Positions 46,301 to 53,553 of a DNA stretch of 64,000 nucleotides are shown here, piece by piece. Each line of letters begins with the position of its first letter. Positions within the stretch are counted from its first letter, which is position 1. The DNA comes from Mycolicibacter heraklionensis (GTDB lineage Bacteria > Actinomycetota > Actinomycetes > Mycobacteriales > Mycobacteriaceae), in assembly GCF_019645815.1 (NCBI RefSeq), contig NZ_CP080997.1, forward strand, positions 4,468,880 through 4,532,879, in the 5' to 3' direction. Below the pieces are notes generated by a model, which was given only the letters and a program-made list of their open reading frames with translations, was not told the origin of the DNA and ran no database searches. The position numbers and the translations under genes were made by a program.

Positions 46301-47453
46301 TGTGATCAGCGCCGACAGCGCCAGCCGGCTGATCGAAAGCTCCGACGGGATGGGGATGCACGAAGGCGCCGCCGCCGAGATCGACGACGATCTCGCCAAC
46401 CTGGCCCCGTCGCTGCCCTACCCAGCACCAAGCCCGAGCTCCGAGCGCGCCGGCACCGTTGTGGTGTTTGGCGCGTCGGGAATCCTGGGCACCGGCTTTG
46501 CCCGAGCGGCGGCCGAGCTGCGCACCCACGGATTCGACTCGGAGCTGGTCTTGGCCACCACCTCGACACTGCCCGACGTTGGTCCCTGGCGAGAGCTGCC
46601 CGGGGTCGACGGTGTTCGGGTAGAACACATTTCCCCGCAACGGATCCCTGAACTGATCCGCGGCACTCACGCTGGAACCGTGGTCAACGCCATCGGCAAT
46701 ACCAATGTGGTGGTGCCATATCGCGAGCTGCGGCCGGCCAATGTGGAAGCGGTAGCGGCCATCGTTGCGGCCTGCACCGCACATGGCGCCCGGCTGGTGC
46801 ATTTGTCGACGTCGGTGGTGAGCCCGCAACCGGCAACACCGCAGGTTGTCGATCCGCGTGCCGCGCCCTACCCCTACGCGGCGTCCAAGGCGCTGGCCGA
46901 GCTGATAGTCGCGCGCAGCGCAGGTCACCTCGCCTTCTCGCTAGTACGGCTACCCCGGGTGCTGGGCGAGCCCCACCAGCTGCGGACGTCGGCCGATATT
47001 TTGGTCGCACTCGCCGATGCCTGCACAGCGCTGCGCGCTTATCCCGCCGTACACCTGACCGAGGAGGTCACCAGCAACCGGTCGGCAGCGGCGGCGATTC
47101 TGGGCATGTTGTCGGCGCCGCTGGGACGCACCGTGACCGCGCTGCGCGGAACACCCGTCGAGTACTCGAAATTTCTGGCTCACTTCGGTTCCCGCGAGTA
47201 CGAAGTCCAACAGTGGAAGCAGCACTTGGACGCCAGCGACTGGGCCAGACGCAACCCACGCCGGTGGGCGGTTATCGACGCCTGGCTCACCTTGGGGTTG
47301 CGCCTGGGCGAGCGGTCCTACGCGCAATACCTCGCCGGCCACGCCAGTTTCGACCTGCAGGTCGATGCGGTCACCGAAGTGACCGCCCCTTCTTCGCGGC
47401 TGGCCGAGCTGGTGGCTCACGGTTGCGGAGTGGAACCGGACGACCCTTTCTGA
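43359..47453 (+). CDS. nrp: monomodular nonribosomal peptide synthetase, C-A-T-R (Nrp/ScoA/MmaA-type)
   Basis: 1364 residues from ATG 43359, which overlaps the ACP stop. Condensation domain about 8-430 with HHLLLDG at 130-136. Adenylation domain about 455-915 with TSGSTGSPK at 581-589, SSYGPTEA at 724-731 and the catalytic Lys910 in PRKPSGK. Carrier domain about 930-995 with Ser959 in GVGSLDL. Terminal reductase domain about 1030-1360 with VVVFGASGILGTG at 1034-1046 and a YAASK dyad near 1173-1177. One module only: M. tuberculosis Nrp (Rv0101) is about 2500 residues with two. Expected product is one diamino acid acylated on both amines and released reductively as an alcohol. The amino acid was not predicted. 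Confidence 0.95.
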   Translation: MPDSHPPVTIPLSISQQNIYRGVLQDVDPSLYLIGRRYRLFPISLPRFRSALKAAIQRNPVQLCVLERTEARYPHLVPRLREDDLVGVSGDCAEPLVREWDSGILYRPLVRYTVHVDSSGDVVGLDMYAHHLLLDGGATGLIEADLGRNLSASSSESPDMAAGLARLAEAHRREAEHVDAAQQRLTESVQREVAGEASTGGYPQSPPTSGSAHRGVLHESVQITGPDYEAITTLAARAQVPLHVLVTAASVAVDAGRRSSTDALVVHAIDNRFGEPALDVATCIVNSVAQSVRFPAFASVRDLVANVDRGYVKAVRRRWFREELYRRIHLTINRTPQTDALALNFLPDPCAPELRPFLDGMPTTTDIGPVEGLTVAAIQDDPNRTLTLSIWDADHRRDRPQPSGVAALTARVLLKMPAQWNQPVAMLVGQWFEVHSDGTCHATDIAPSPTGPTASAWFLDPNTDIEAWRQRRRYVDPWIDWLASSGVEPGEVLVFTDDQTDKTIDLLVACHLAGCGYSVCEHDGEIESRKAAIESECGLSARLVDIGNTDLPGQPLRVRDRLQQVREDDHLAERIAYIMPTSGSTGSPKLVPITHGALAVFCRGAHQAYGWGQHDTVLQCAPLTSDISVEEIFGAAQTGAALVRSAATRTGDLTQLGADLTRHRATVLDLPTAIWNLCCDQPDMLAALAASRVRQIVIGGEAVRPRAVERWHAFSGVSDVALISSYGPTEATVVVTHLPLNEETVAEPSCQRRLGKPLAPNTVFIAFGEVVLLGDQVSAGYVGIASPNFGTVLAVDGSPLHAFATADRVSFDSAGFPVLAGRKDAVVKLAGRRVDTAEIIRLIAEDPAICDVAMEPDDTRLEVWFTSLLTRDGAADPAAEERIRAVLRAARVTGFAISAVSEIPRKPSGKVDSDRLPKAQHDGTGTAPAQANGLAQLWSRHLDRDLRPDSSLLAEGVGSLDLIRILPATRRYLGRQLSLLDVISADSASRLIESSDGMGMHEGAAAEIDDDLANLAPSLPYPAPSPSSERAGTVVVFGASGILGTGFARAAAELRTHGFDSELVLATTSTLPDVGPWRELPGVDGVRVEHISPQRIPELIRGTHAGTVVNAIGNTNVVVPYRELRPANVEAVAAIVAACTAHGARLVHLSTSVVSPQPATPQVVDPRAAPYPYAASKALAELIVARSAGHLAFSLVRLPRVLGEPHQLRTSADILVALADACTALRAYPAVHLTEEVTSNRSAAAAILGMLSAPLGRTVTALRGTPVEYSKFLAHFGSREYEVQQWKQHLDASDWARRNPRRWAVIDAWLTLGLRLGERSYAQYLAGHASFDLQVDAVTEVTAPSSRLAELVAHGCGVEPDDPF

Positions 47454-47488
47454 CGACCACTCACAGAGGACCTGAAGAAGGAGAAGCC

Positions 47489-47815
47489 TTGTCTGACATT
47501 CGACGGATCCAACTCGACGTGACCGGCATGACGTGCCGGATGTGCGAGGCGCATATCGCCCTGAAACTGAACACGATCACTGGGGTGCAAGCATCGGTGG
47601 ACTTTCCGACTGCGACCGCCACGATCGACGCCGACCCCACCGTGGCCGTCGCCGACCTGTGCGCGGCCATCGAAGATGCCGGCTACCATGCCGAGCTGCG
47701 GGACGAACGGCTCCGCACCCCTGCGGATGCCGCGATTCCCGGAGGTCCGGTGAAGCGCATCGCCGGGCTGGCGCGGTTCCTGTCACGCGGCCGACGCGCC
47801 CAGGTCGCCCACTAG
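47489..47815 (+). CDS. stand-alone heavy-metal-associated (HMA) domain protein
   Basis: 108 residues from TTG 47489, supported by GAAGAAGGAGAAG just upstream. It is a ferredoxin-like HMA domain with the metal-binding GMTCRMC (Cys16 and Cys19) and IEDAGYHAEL at the end of the fold. A 40-residue basic tail follows (VKRIAGLARFLSRGRR). The N-terminus (DIRRIQLDV) strongly resembles the N-terminal metal-binding domain of CtpA/CtpB copper ATPases, and ctpB lies next to nrp in M. tuberculosis. It may be a copper chaperone serving the metallophore or a remnant of a ctpB-like gene. It lies 35 bases after nrp on the same strand. Confidence 0.88.
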   Translation: MSDIRRIQLDVTGMTCRMCEAHIALKLNTITGVQASVDFPTATATIDADPTVAVADLCAAIEDAGYHAELRDERLRTPADAAIPGGPVKRIAGLARFLSRGRRAQVAH

Positions 47816-47841
47816 ACCTGGCTGGCCACTCCCCGCGGGGC

Positions 47842-48438
47842 TCAGCTCTGATAGACCCGCGGGTCCAGGGTGCCGATGTAGGGCAGGTCGCGGTAACGCT
47901 CCACGTAGTCCAGGCCGTAGCCGACCACGAAGTCGTTCGGGATGTCGAAGCCCACGTAGGAGATGTCGACGCCGGCGCCCAGCGCGTCGGGTTTGCGCAG
48001 CAGGGTGCACACCCGCAGGGACCGGGGCCGCCGGGTGGCCAGGTTGCGCAGCAGCCACGACAGCGTCAGACCGGAGTCGACGACGTCCTCGACGATCAAC
48101 ACGTCGCGGTCACTGATGTCGCGGTCGAGGTCCTTGAGGATGCGCACCACCCCCGACGACGAGGTCGACGAACCGTAGGAGCTGACCGCCATGAACTCGA
48201 ACTGGGTGGGCAGCGGAATCGCCCGGGCGAGGTCCGTGACGAACAGCACCGCGCCCTTGAGCACCGTGATCAGCAGCAGGTCACCACTTTCGGCGCGGCC
48301 CTCGGCATAGTCGCCGGCGATCTGCGCGCCGAGTTCGACAGTGCGGGTCCGGATCTGCTCCTCGGTCAGCAATACCGATTTGATGTCACCCGCATACAAC
48401 TCAGGTCTCTCCCCCGGCGAGATCGCAGCCACCAGCAC
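47842..48438 (-). CDS. hpt: hypoxanthine-guanine phosphoribosyltransferase
   Basis: 198 residues from the GTG at 48436-48438. The start is uncertain; GTG 48432 is also possible and the frame remains open further upstream into tilS. The PRPP-binding loop VLIVEDVVDSGLTL and the LLITVLKGAVLFVTDL, VSSYGSSTSSSG and YVGFDIPNDFVVGYGLD blocks are intact. It salvages hypoxanthine and guanine. The order tilS-hpt leftward is conserved with Rv3625c-Rv3624c, marking the return to backbone synteny. Confidence 0.95.
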   Translation of the reverse strand: MLVAAISPGERPELYAGDIKSVLLTEEQIRTRTVELGAQIAGDYAEGRAESGDLLLITVLKGAVLFVTDLARAIPLPTQFEFMAVSSYGSSTSSSGVVRILKDLDRDISDRDVLIVEDVVDSGLTLSWLLRNLATRRPRSLRVCTLLRKPDALGAGVDISYVGFDIPNDFVVGYGLDYVERYRDLPYIGTLDPRVYQS

Positions 48439-48497
48439 AGCGTGCCATGGCCGGAGTTCGACAACCAACTGCAGCGGAGGAAATTCACGTCCGGAGC

Positions 48498-49469
48498 TCA
48501 GATCGGCTCGCGGCGCAGCCGCAGCAGACCGTCGCCGCGCATTGCAAAAAGCCGCTGTCCCCGCAGGTCCGACCCGATCGCCACCCCGCCTTGCCCGCGC
48601 CATGCGGTGATCAGCCGGTCCACTGCGCGGATCTGCAGGTCGGTCAGGCCACGCCCGCCTCCGTCGATCAGCCAGCGCCGGATCACCGCGCGGCGCACCG
48701 GACCCGACAACTCCGCCAGCGCAGTTGCATCCAGCGCGTCGCCGGCGGTGGCACCGGGCAGCGCCTGCTCGGCCAGCGCATCGATGAGCTCGGTGTTCTC
48801 CCGCAGCGCGATCGCGGTCCGGGCCAGGGCTTCGGCCACCCCGCCGCCCAGCACGTCCTCCAACAGCGGCAGCACTTCGGCACGCAGCCGTACCCGGGTG
48901 AAGCGACCGTCGCTGTTATGGGGGTCGAGCCACGGCGTCAGCCCCAGTTCGGCGCAGGCCTGGCCGGTGACTGCGCGTCGTACCCCGAGCAGCGGCCGGC
49001 ACCACGGTGGGTCGTGCGGCCGCATCCCGGCCATCGACCGGGCTCCCGAACCACGGCCGAGCCCGAGCAGCACCGTCTCGGCCTGATCGTCGAGCGTGTG
49101 TCCCAGCAACACGGGGGCGCCGCCACGGGCATCGGCCAACGCTGCGTAGCGGGCCGTGCGGGCCGCAGCTTCCGGCCCGCCTCGAAAGCCTTTGCCTCCG
49201 ACGGTCACCGGAATAACCTGCGCGTCAACACATCCCAGCTCGAGTGCCTGACTTCGCGCGGTCTCGGCCACCTGGGCCGAACCTGCTTGCAGGCCGTGGT
49301 CGACGATCAGCGCGGTAGTGGGCCGCATTAGGGCGGCGACGGCGGTCAGCGCCAGCGAGTCCGGTCCACCGGACAATGCCACCGCCCAGCCTCCGCCCTG
49401 CGGCAGATATTGCTCGGCGAACGTCCCCAGCGCGGCACGCAGCTGGGCTAGAGCACCCGGTCGATCCAC
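48498..49469 (-). CDS. tilS: tRNA(Ile)-lysidine synthase
   Basis: 323 residues from the GTG at 49467-49469. The PP-loop motif SGGPDS is near residue 34, followed by the DHGLQ and GHTLDDQAET blocks. It modifies the CAU anticodon wobble base to lysidine so the tRNA reads AUA. The C-terminal domains are short, as usual in mycobacteria. It overlaps the upstream zincin gene by 22 bases and precedes hpt. Confidence 0.95.
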   Translation of the reverse strand: MDRPGALAQLRAALGTFAEQYLPQGGGWAVALSGGPDSLALTAVAALMRPTTALIVDHGLQAGSAQVAETARSQALELGCVDAQVIPVTVGGKGFRGGPEAAARTARYAALADARGGAPVLLGHTLDDQAETVLLGLGRGSGARSMAGMRPHDPPWCRPLLGVRRAVTGQACAELGLTPWLDPHNSDGRFTRVRLRAEVLPLLEDVLGGGVAEALARTAIALRENTELIDALAEQALPGATAGDALDATALAELSGPVRRAVIRRWLIDGGGRGLTDLQIRAVDRLITAWRGQGGVAIGSDLRGQRLFAMRGDGLLRLRREPI

Positions 49470-50482
49470 CGTCGGGGTTCTTCGATCTCGGCGGGCAGCG
49501 GCAGGGTCTGCGGACCCGACCAGACCGCGTTGAACCGGTCCATGCCGACACGGTCGACCACCGCGTCGACGAACGCCTTGCCTCGGGTGTACTGGCTCAT
49601 CTTGGCGTCGAGGCCCAGTAACGCCCGCACCAGTCGTTGCAGCGGTGGTTGGCTGCGCTGACGGCGTTCCTCGAAACGGCTCCGAATGGTCGCCACCGAC
49701 GGCACCGCCAGCGGCCCGACCGCGTCCATCACGTGATCGGCGTGGCCTTCGAGCAGCGTGCCCAGCATCAGCAGCTGGTCCAGCGCCGTGCGTTGCTCCT
49801 CGGACTGCACCGCCCGCACCAGGCCCAGAATCCCCGACGGGCCCGACGACTCGGCGTTGTCACGCCGTCCCCGCAGGTAGTCAGCCAGCCGGCCCACCAC
49901 CTGGGTGAGATCCGGGCTGCTGTCCCCGGTAAGCACCGCCAGTGCCTCCGACATATAGCCGGCCAGCCACGGGTTGACGCTGAACTGCACGCGGTGCGTC
50001 ACCTCGTGCAGGCAGACCCACAACCGGAAGTCGGCCGGCGTCACCTGCAGCTGGCGCTCGACAGCGACCACGTTGGGGTAGACCAGCAGCAGCGCGCCAC
50101 CGCCCGCACAGAACGGGTCGTACTGGCCCAGGATGGCCGAGGAGACGAACGCCAGCACCCCGCCGGTCTGCGCCCCCGTCAGCCGGCTGGTGAGGAAACC
50201 GGCCGGCTGCTCGGAGCCGCCCATCATCACCCGCATCGATTCGGCGGCGGCGGAGATCCACTGCCGCCGGTCGACCACCCGTGCGTCGGGGACGGGACCG
50301 TCGTCGCCCAGGCCGGTGACCTCTCGCACCAGGGGTTCCGCAGCGCGGGCACTGCCGTGCAGTTCCTCGACGACCTGGCGCCGCGTGTAGTCGGTCATCG
50401 GCGGTGCGGGACGTGCCAGCCAGCCACCGACCGTCGCGGCGAACTCGAAGTCCACCGCGCTCCCGACGCCGGATTCGCTCAT
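49448..50482 (-). CDS. zincin-like metallopeptidase, DUF2342 family (Rv3626c-like)
   Basis: 344 residues from the ATG at 50480-50482, chosen because it overlaps the upstream stop as ATGA. The zinc-binding HEVTH motif lies near residue 150, in a Val/Leu-rich helix (FRLWVCLHEVTHRVQF), with a downstream acidic ligand candidate in GYMSEALAVL and EGHADHVMDAV. It has no signal peptide. The family is widespread in actinobacteria and its substrate is unknown. Confidence 0.9.
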   Translation of the reverse strand: MSESGVGSAVDFEFAATVGGWLARPAPPMTDYTRRQVVEELHGSARAAEPLVREVTGLGDDGPVPDARVVDRRQWISAAAESMRVMMGGSEQPAGFLTSRLTGAQTGGVLAFVSSAILGQYDPFCAGGGALLLVYPNVVAVERQLQVTPADFRLWVCLHEVTHRVQFSVNPWLAGYMSEALAVLTGDSSPDLTQVVGRLADYLRGRRDNAESSGPSGILGLVRAVQSEEQRTALDQLLMLGTLLEGHADHVMDAVGPLAVPSVATIRSRFEERRQRSQPPLQRLVRALLGLDAKMSQYTRGKAFVDAVVDRVGMDRFNAVWSGPQTLPLPAEIEEPRRWIDRVL

Positions 50483-51855
50483 CCGCATCCGCAGGTTCGC
50501 AGGACCGCGGCCAGCGCGTCGATCGCGGTCCGCCCGGTGGGTCCGGCGTCGTTGGAGATGAACGCGAACGTCAGCACCCGCTGGTCGCGGTCGGTGACGA
50601 TGCCGGCCAGTGCGTTGGTGCGGGTCAGCGAGCCGGTTTTGGCCCGCAGCCAACCGGCCGCGCCGCGCCCGGTCTTGGGGTTGAGGAACCGCTCGGACAG
50701 GGTGCCGCTGCCACCGGCGACCGGCAGCATGTCCAGCAGCGGACGCAACTCGGGCAGGTCCGGCCCGGCAGCCGCCTGCACCACCTCGTCAAGGGTCCGG
50801 GCCGACAGCCGGTCATCGACCGACAGCCCGCTGGAGTCCTGCAGAGCGGCTCCGCTCACCGCGATGTGGGCGGTGGCCAGCCGGTTGGTCACCGCGTCGA
50901 CCGCACCGGCAAACGAGCGGGGCCGGCCCATCGCCGCGGCCACCTCGCGGGCGATGGATTCGGCCATCACGTTGTCGGAGGCGTTCATCATCTCGCCGAG
51001 GCGGACCACCAGCGGCGCCGATCGGACCGCGCCCAGCTCGCGCCCGGTCACCGACGAGGACGCGATGCTCACCTTGTCGGGGTCGACTCCCAACTCCGCG
51101 GCCAGCGCCTTTCCGGCATCCAGCGCGGGGGTCGTCGACCGCCGGGACTCGACTGTGGTGGGCTGGATCCGGCCGCCGTCGACCATCACCGCCTCGATCG
51201 GTGCGATGTCGCCGCCTTCGATGTCCTCCGGGTCCCAGCCCTGAGCCATGGTCGGGCCGGTGAACGCCGATGTGTCGACCTGAACCTCGGTCACGCTCAC
51301 CCCGCTACGACGAACCTGTTCGGCCAGATCACTGATGCGCGCGGCTTCGCGATACCAGGTGTCCTGACCGACCTCGGCCGTCGACAGGGTGGGGTCGCCG
51401 CCGCCCACCAGCACCACCACCCCGGGCTGATCGCCCGCCGTCACGCGGGTGGTGACCCGGGCGCCCTGATCCAGCGCCAGCAGGGCGGCGGCCGCGGTGA
51501 GCACCTTGTTGGTCGACGCCGGCTGCATCGGCAGGTCTTCCTGCTGTGTCCACAGCGCCTTGCCGGTCACGGCATCGGTGACTCGCCCGGTGAGCCGGCC
51601 CAGATTCGGGTCGGCCAACGCCGGGGCCATGGCTGCTGCCAGGGCCCTGCCGGCCGGTACCGGGGCGTCGTCGGAGACCGGAACCACCCCGGGTTTGGCG
51701 GTCGCCGCCGGTGCCGACGACACGACGCGCGCACCGGCGCCGGATTCGTCCGGGAGCACCACTACCGCCACGACCACCACCGCGGCGGCCAGCGCCAGCA
51801 CCGCGGCCGCGATACCCAGATGGGCGCTGCTGTGTCGCCACCGAGTGGGTTGCAT
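50479..51855 (-). CDS. dacB: D-alanyl-D-alanine carboxypeptidase/endopeptidase, PBP4 (DacB) family
   Basis: 458 residues from the ATG at 51853-51855 with AGGAGAGAC directly upstream. One N-terminal transmembrane/signal segment (GIAAAVLALAAAVVVVAVVVL) anchors an exported enzyme. The three active-site motifs of class C PBPs are present: STNK (SxxK), SDN and KTGS. The large insertion between the first two motifs is typical of the PBP4 family. It trims or cleaves peptidoglycan peptides. Rv3627c equivalent. It is divergent from ppa. Confidence 0.93.
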   Translation of the reverse strand: MQPTRWRHSSAHLGIAAAVLALAAAVVVVAVVVLPDESGAGARVVSSAPAATAKPGVVPVSDDAPVPAGRALAAAMAPALADPNLGRLTGRVTDAVTGKALWTQQEDLPMQPASTNKVLTAAAALLALDQGARVTTRVTAGDQPGVVVLVGGGDPTLSTAEVGQDTWYREAARISDLAEQVRRSGVSVTEVQVDTSAFTGPTMAQGWDPEDIEGGDIAPIEAVMVDGGRIQPTTVESRRSTTPALDAGKALAAELGVDPDKVSIASSSVTGRELGAVRSAPLVVRLGEMMNASDNVMAESIAREVAAAMGRPRSFAGAVDAVTNRLATAHIAVSGAALQDSSGLSVDDRLSARTLDEVVQAAAGPDLPELRPLLDMLPVAGGSGTLSERFLNPKTGRGAAGWLRAKTGSLTRTNALAGIVTDRDQRVLTFAFISNDAGPTGRTAIDALAAVLRTCGCG

Positions 51856-51933
51856 GTCTCTCCTGCCTGTCAGGCGCAATTGTGCCGGACGGGCGGAGTC
51901 TGGGCGTCAGTCCGGGCCGCCTAGACTGACCCG

Positions 51934-52422
51934 GTGCAATTCGACGTGACCATCGAAATCCCCAAGGGCCAGCGCAACAAGTACGAGGTCGACCACGCCA
52001 CCGGGCGGGTCAAGCTCGACCGCTACCTGTACACGCCGATGGGCTACCCCACCGACTACGGCTTCATCGAGGACACCCTCGGCGAGGACGGCGACCCGCT
52101 GGACGCGATGGTATTGCTGCCGCAGTCGGTGTTCCCCGGTGTGCTGGTCGAAGCACGTCCGGTCGGGATGTTCCAGATGACCGACGAGGCCGGCGGCGAC
52201 GCCAAGGTGCTGTGTGTGCCGGCCGGTGACCACCGGTGGGACCACATTCAGGAAATCAGCGACGTGCCCGCCTACGAGCTGGACGCGATCAAGCACTTCT
52301 TCGTGCACTACAAGGACCTGGAGCCGGGCAAGTTCGTCAAGGCCGCCGACTGGGTGGGCCGTGCCGAAGCCGAGGCCGAGATCACCCGGTCGATCGAACG
52401 GTTCAAGACCTCCGGGCACTGA
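51934..52422 (+). CDS. ppa: inorganic pyrophosphatase
   Basis: 162 residues from GTG 51934, a family I soluble pyrophosphatase. It has EIPKGQRNKYEVD at the N-terminus and the metal-binding DGDPLDAMVLL block with its Asp residues (about 65). It hydrolyses PPi and drives biosynthetic reactions in the cytosol. Rv3628 equivalent. Length is normal for actinobacterial hexameric enzymes. Confidence 0.97.
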   Translation: MQFDVTIEIPKGQRNKYEVDHATGRVKLDRYLYTPMGYPTDYGFIEDTLGEDGDPLDAMVLLPQSVFPGVLVEARPVGMFQMTDEAGGDAKVLCVPAGDHRWDHIQEISDVPAYELDAIKHFFVHYKDLEPGKFVKAADWVGRAEAEAEITRSIERFKTSGH

Positions 52423-52480
52423 TTCTGCGGATCCCAGCGACGACGAACTGGGTACCGCGGCGCCGTCGATTCCGGTCTTC

Positions 52481-53473
52481 TCACTCAGCTGAGGTAAACC
52501 CGCGGGTCCGGTACAAGCTGGCCACCGTCGTCAGCAGCAACACCCCCACCACGACCCCCAGGCTGACCGGGGTGGGTATCTCCGGGACGTTGAGCGGCTG
52601 GCCGGAGTGGATGAACCACACCTCGTTGGTGCGCAGCGCATGCAACATCATCCGCACCCCGATGAACCCCAGGATCACCGCCAGCCCCTGGGACAGATAC
52701 ACCAGCCGGCTCAGCATCTGACCGAGGATGAAGAACAGCTGCCGCAGCCCCATCAGGGCGAACACGTTGGCGGTGAACACCAGGTAGGGCTGGCGAGTCA
52801 GTCCGTAGATGGCCGGGATGGAATCCATCGCGAACACCAAATCGGTGGTGCCCAGCGCGAGCGCGACCAGAAACATCGGGGTGATGGCCCACGCCCCGGC
52901 GTTGTCCCGGACGAAGAACCGCACGCCCGATTCCCAGCCGTCGGTGGCGTTGAGGTGGGTGCGGGCGAAACGCACCACCGCGTTGTTGCCGCCCTCGCCC
53001 TCACCCTCCCCGGTGGGGTCTTCGTGGCGCAGCAGTTTGACCGCGGTGTAGGCCATGAACGCACCGAACACGTAGAACGTCCACGACAACCGCTGCACGG
53101 CAACCCCGCCGAGCGCGATGAACACCGCCCGGAACGACAGCGCCAGGATGATGCCGACGAACAGCGCCTCCTGCCGGTATTTCTTGGGCACGTTGAAGCT
53201 GTTCATGATGATCACGAACACGAAGAGGTTGTCCACCGACAGGCTGTACTCGGTCAGCCAGCCGGCGTAGAACTGCATGCCGTACTTCGCGCCGTGAAAA
53301 TGCCACACCCAGATGCCGAAAGCCACCGCCAGCCCGATGTAGCACGACAGCCGGATCGCGACCTCGCGCATCGTCGGCTCGTGTACGCGGCGGGCGACCA
53401 GGAACAGATCGAAGCCGAGCACGGCGCTCAGTCCCGCGAACGTCACCAGCCATTCGAACAGCGACGGGTCCAA
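52481..53473 (-). CDS. TerC-family integral membrane protein
   Basis: 330 residues from TTG 53473. The rare start is supported by GGAGG 7 bases upstream. The TerC fold has 7-9 membrane helices with two acidic intramembrane motifs, SVDNLFVF and FAMDSIPAIYGL, thought to bind metal. An acidic loop (GEGEGEGG) links the halves. Relatives act in tellurite resistance or in manganese or other metal insertion into exported proteins. Rv3629c equivalent; convergent with ppa. Confidence 0.9.
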   Translation of the reverse strand: MDPSLFEWLVTFAGLSAVLGFDLFLVARRVHEPTMREVAIRLSCYIGLAVAFGIWVWHFHGAKYGMQFYAGWLTEYSLSVDNLFVFVIIMNSFNVPKKYRQEALFVGIILALSFRAVFIALGGVAVQRLSWTFYVFGAFMAYTAVKLLRHEDPTGEGEGEGGNNAVVRFARTHLNATDGWESGVRFFVRDNAGAWAITPMFLVALALGTTDLVFAMDSIPAIYGLTRQPYLVFTANVFALMGLRQLFFILGQMLSRLVYLSQGLAVILGFIGVRMMLHALRTNEVWFIHSGQPLNVPEIPTPVSLGVVVGVLLLTTVASLYRTRGFTSAE

Positions 53474-53553
53474 CGGTCGGCCTCCGGTCGTTGAGTCGGC
53501 GATGTTCAGCGGGCTGACCGACCGTACCCCGCGGCCCGCTTAGTATTTTCGCC

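Larger units (their letters stand above)
31951..47841. other. accessory island with isonitrile lipopeptide metallophore cluster
   Basis: Backbone synteny with M. tuberculosis breaks after lpqG and resumes at hpt. The interval holds a DUF222-HNH gene, an MmpL exporter, a GjpA-type porin, a methyltransferase, the six-gene Rv0096-Rv0101-like operon and an HMA protein. By eye its base composition is less GC-rich than the flanks, especially 33.6-45 kb. No integrase, tRNA target or direct repeat ends were found, so the mechanism of insertion is open. Confidence 0.75.

Noticed and set aside
31951..47841. Prophage or integrative element explanation for the island
   Set aside because: No integrase, tRNA attachment site, phage structural gene or terminal direct repeat was seen. 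The HNH gene alone does not make it a phage.
48439..48603. N-terminal extension of Hpt reaching into tilS
   Set aside because: It overlaps tilS coding sequence and is absent from known Hpt proteins; a GTG near 48438 fits better.
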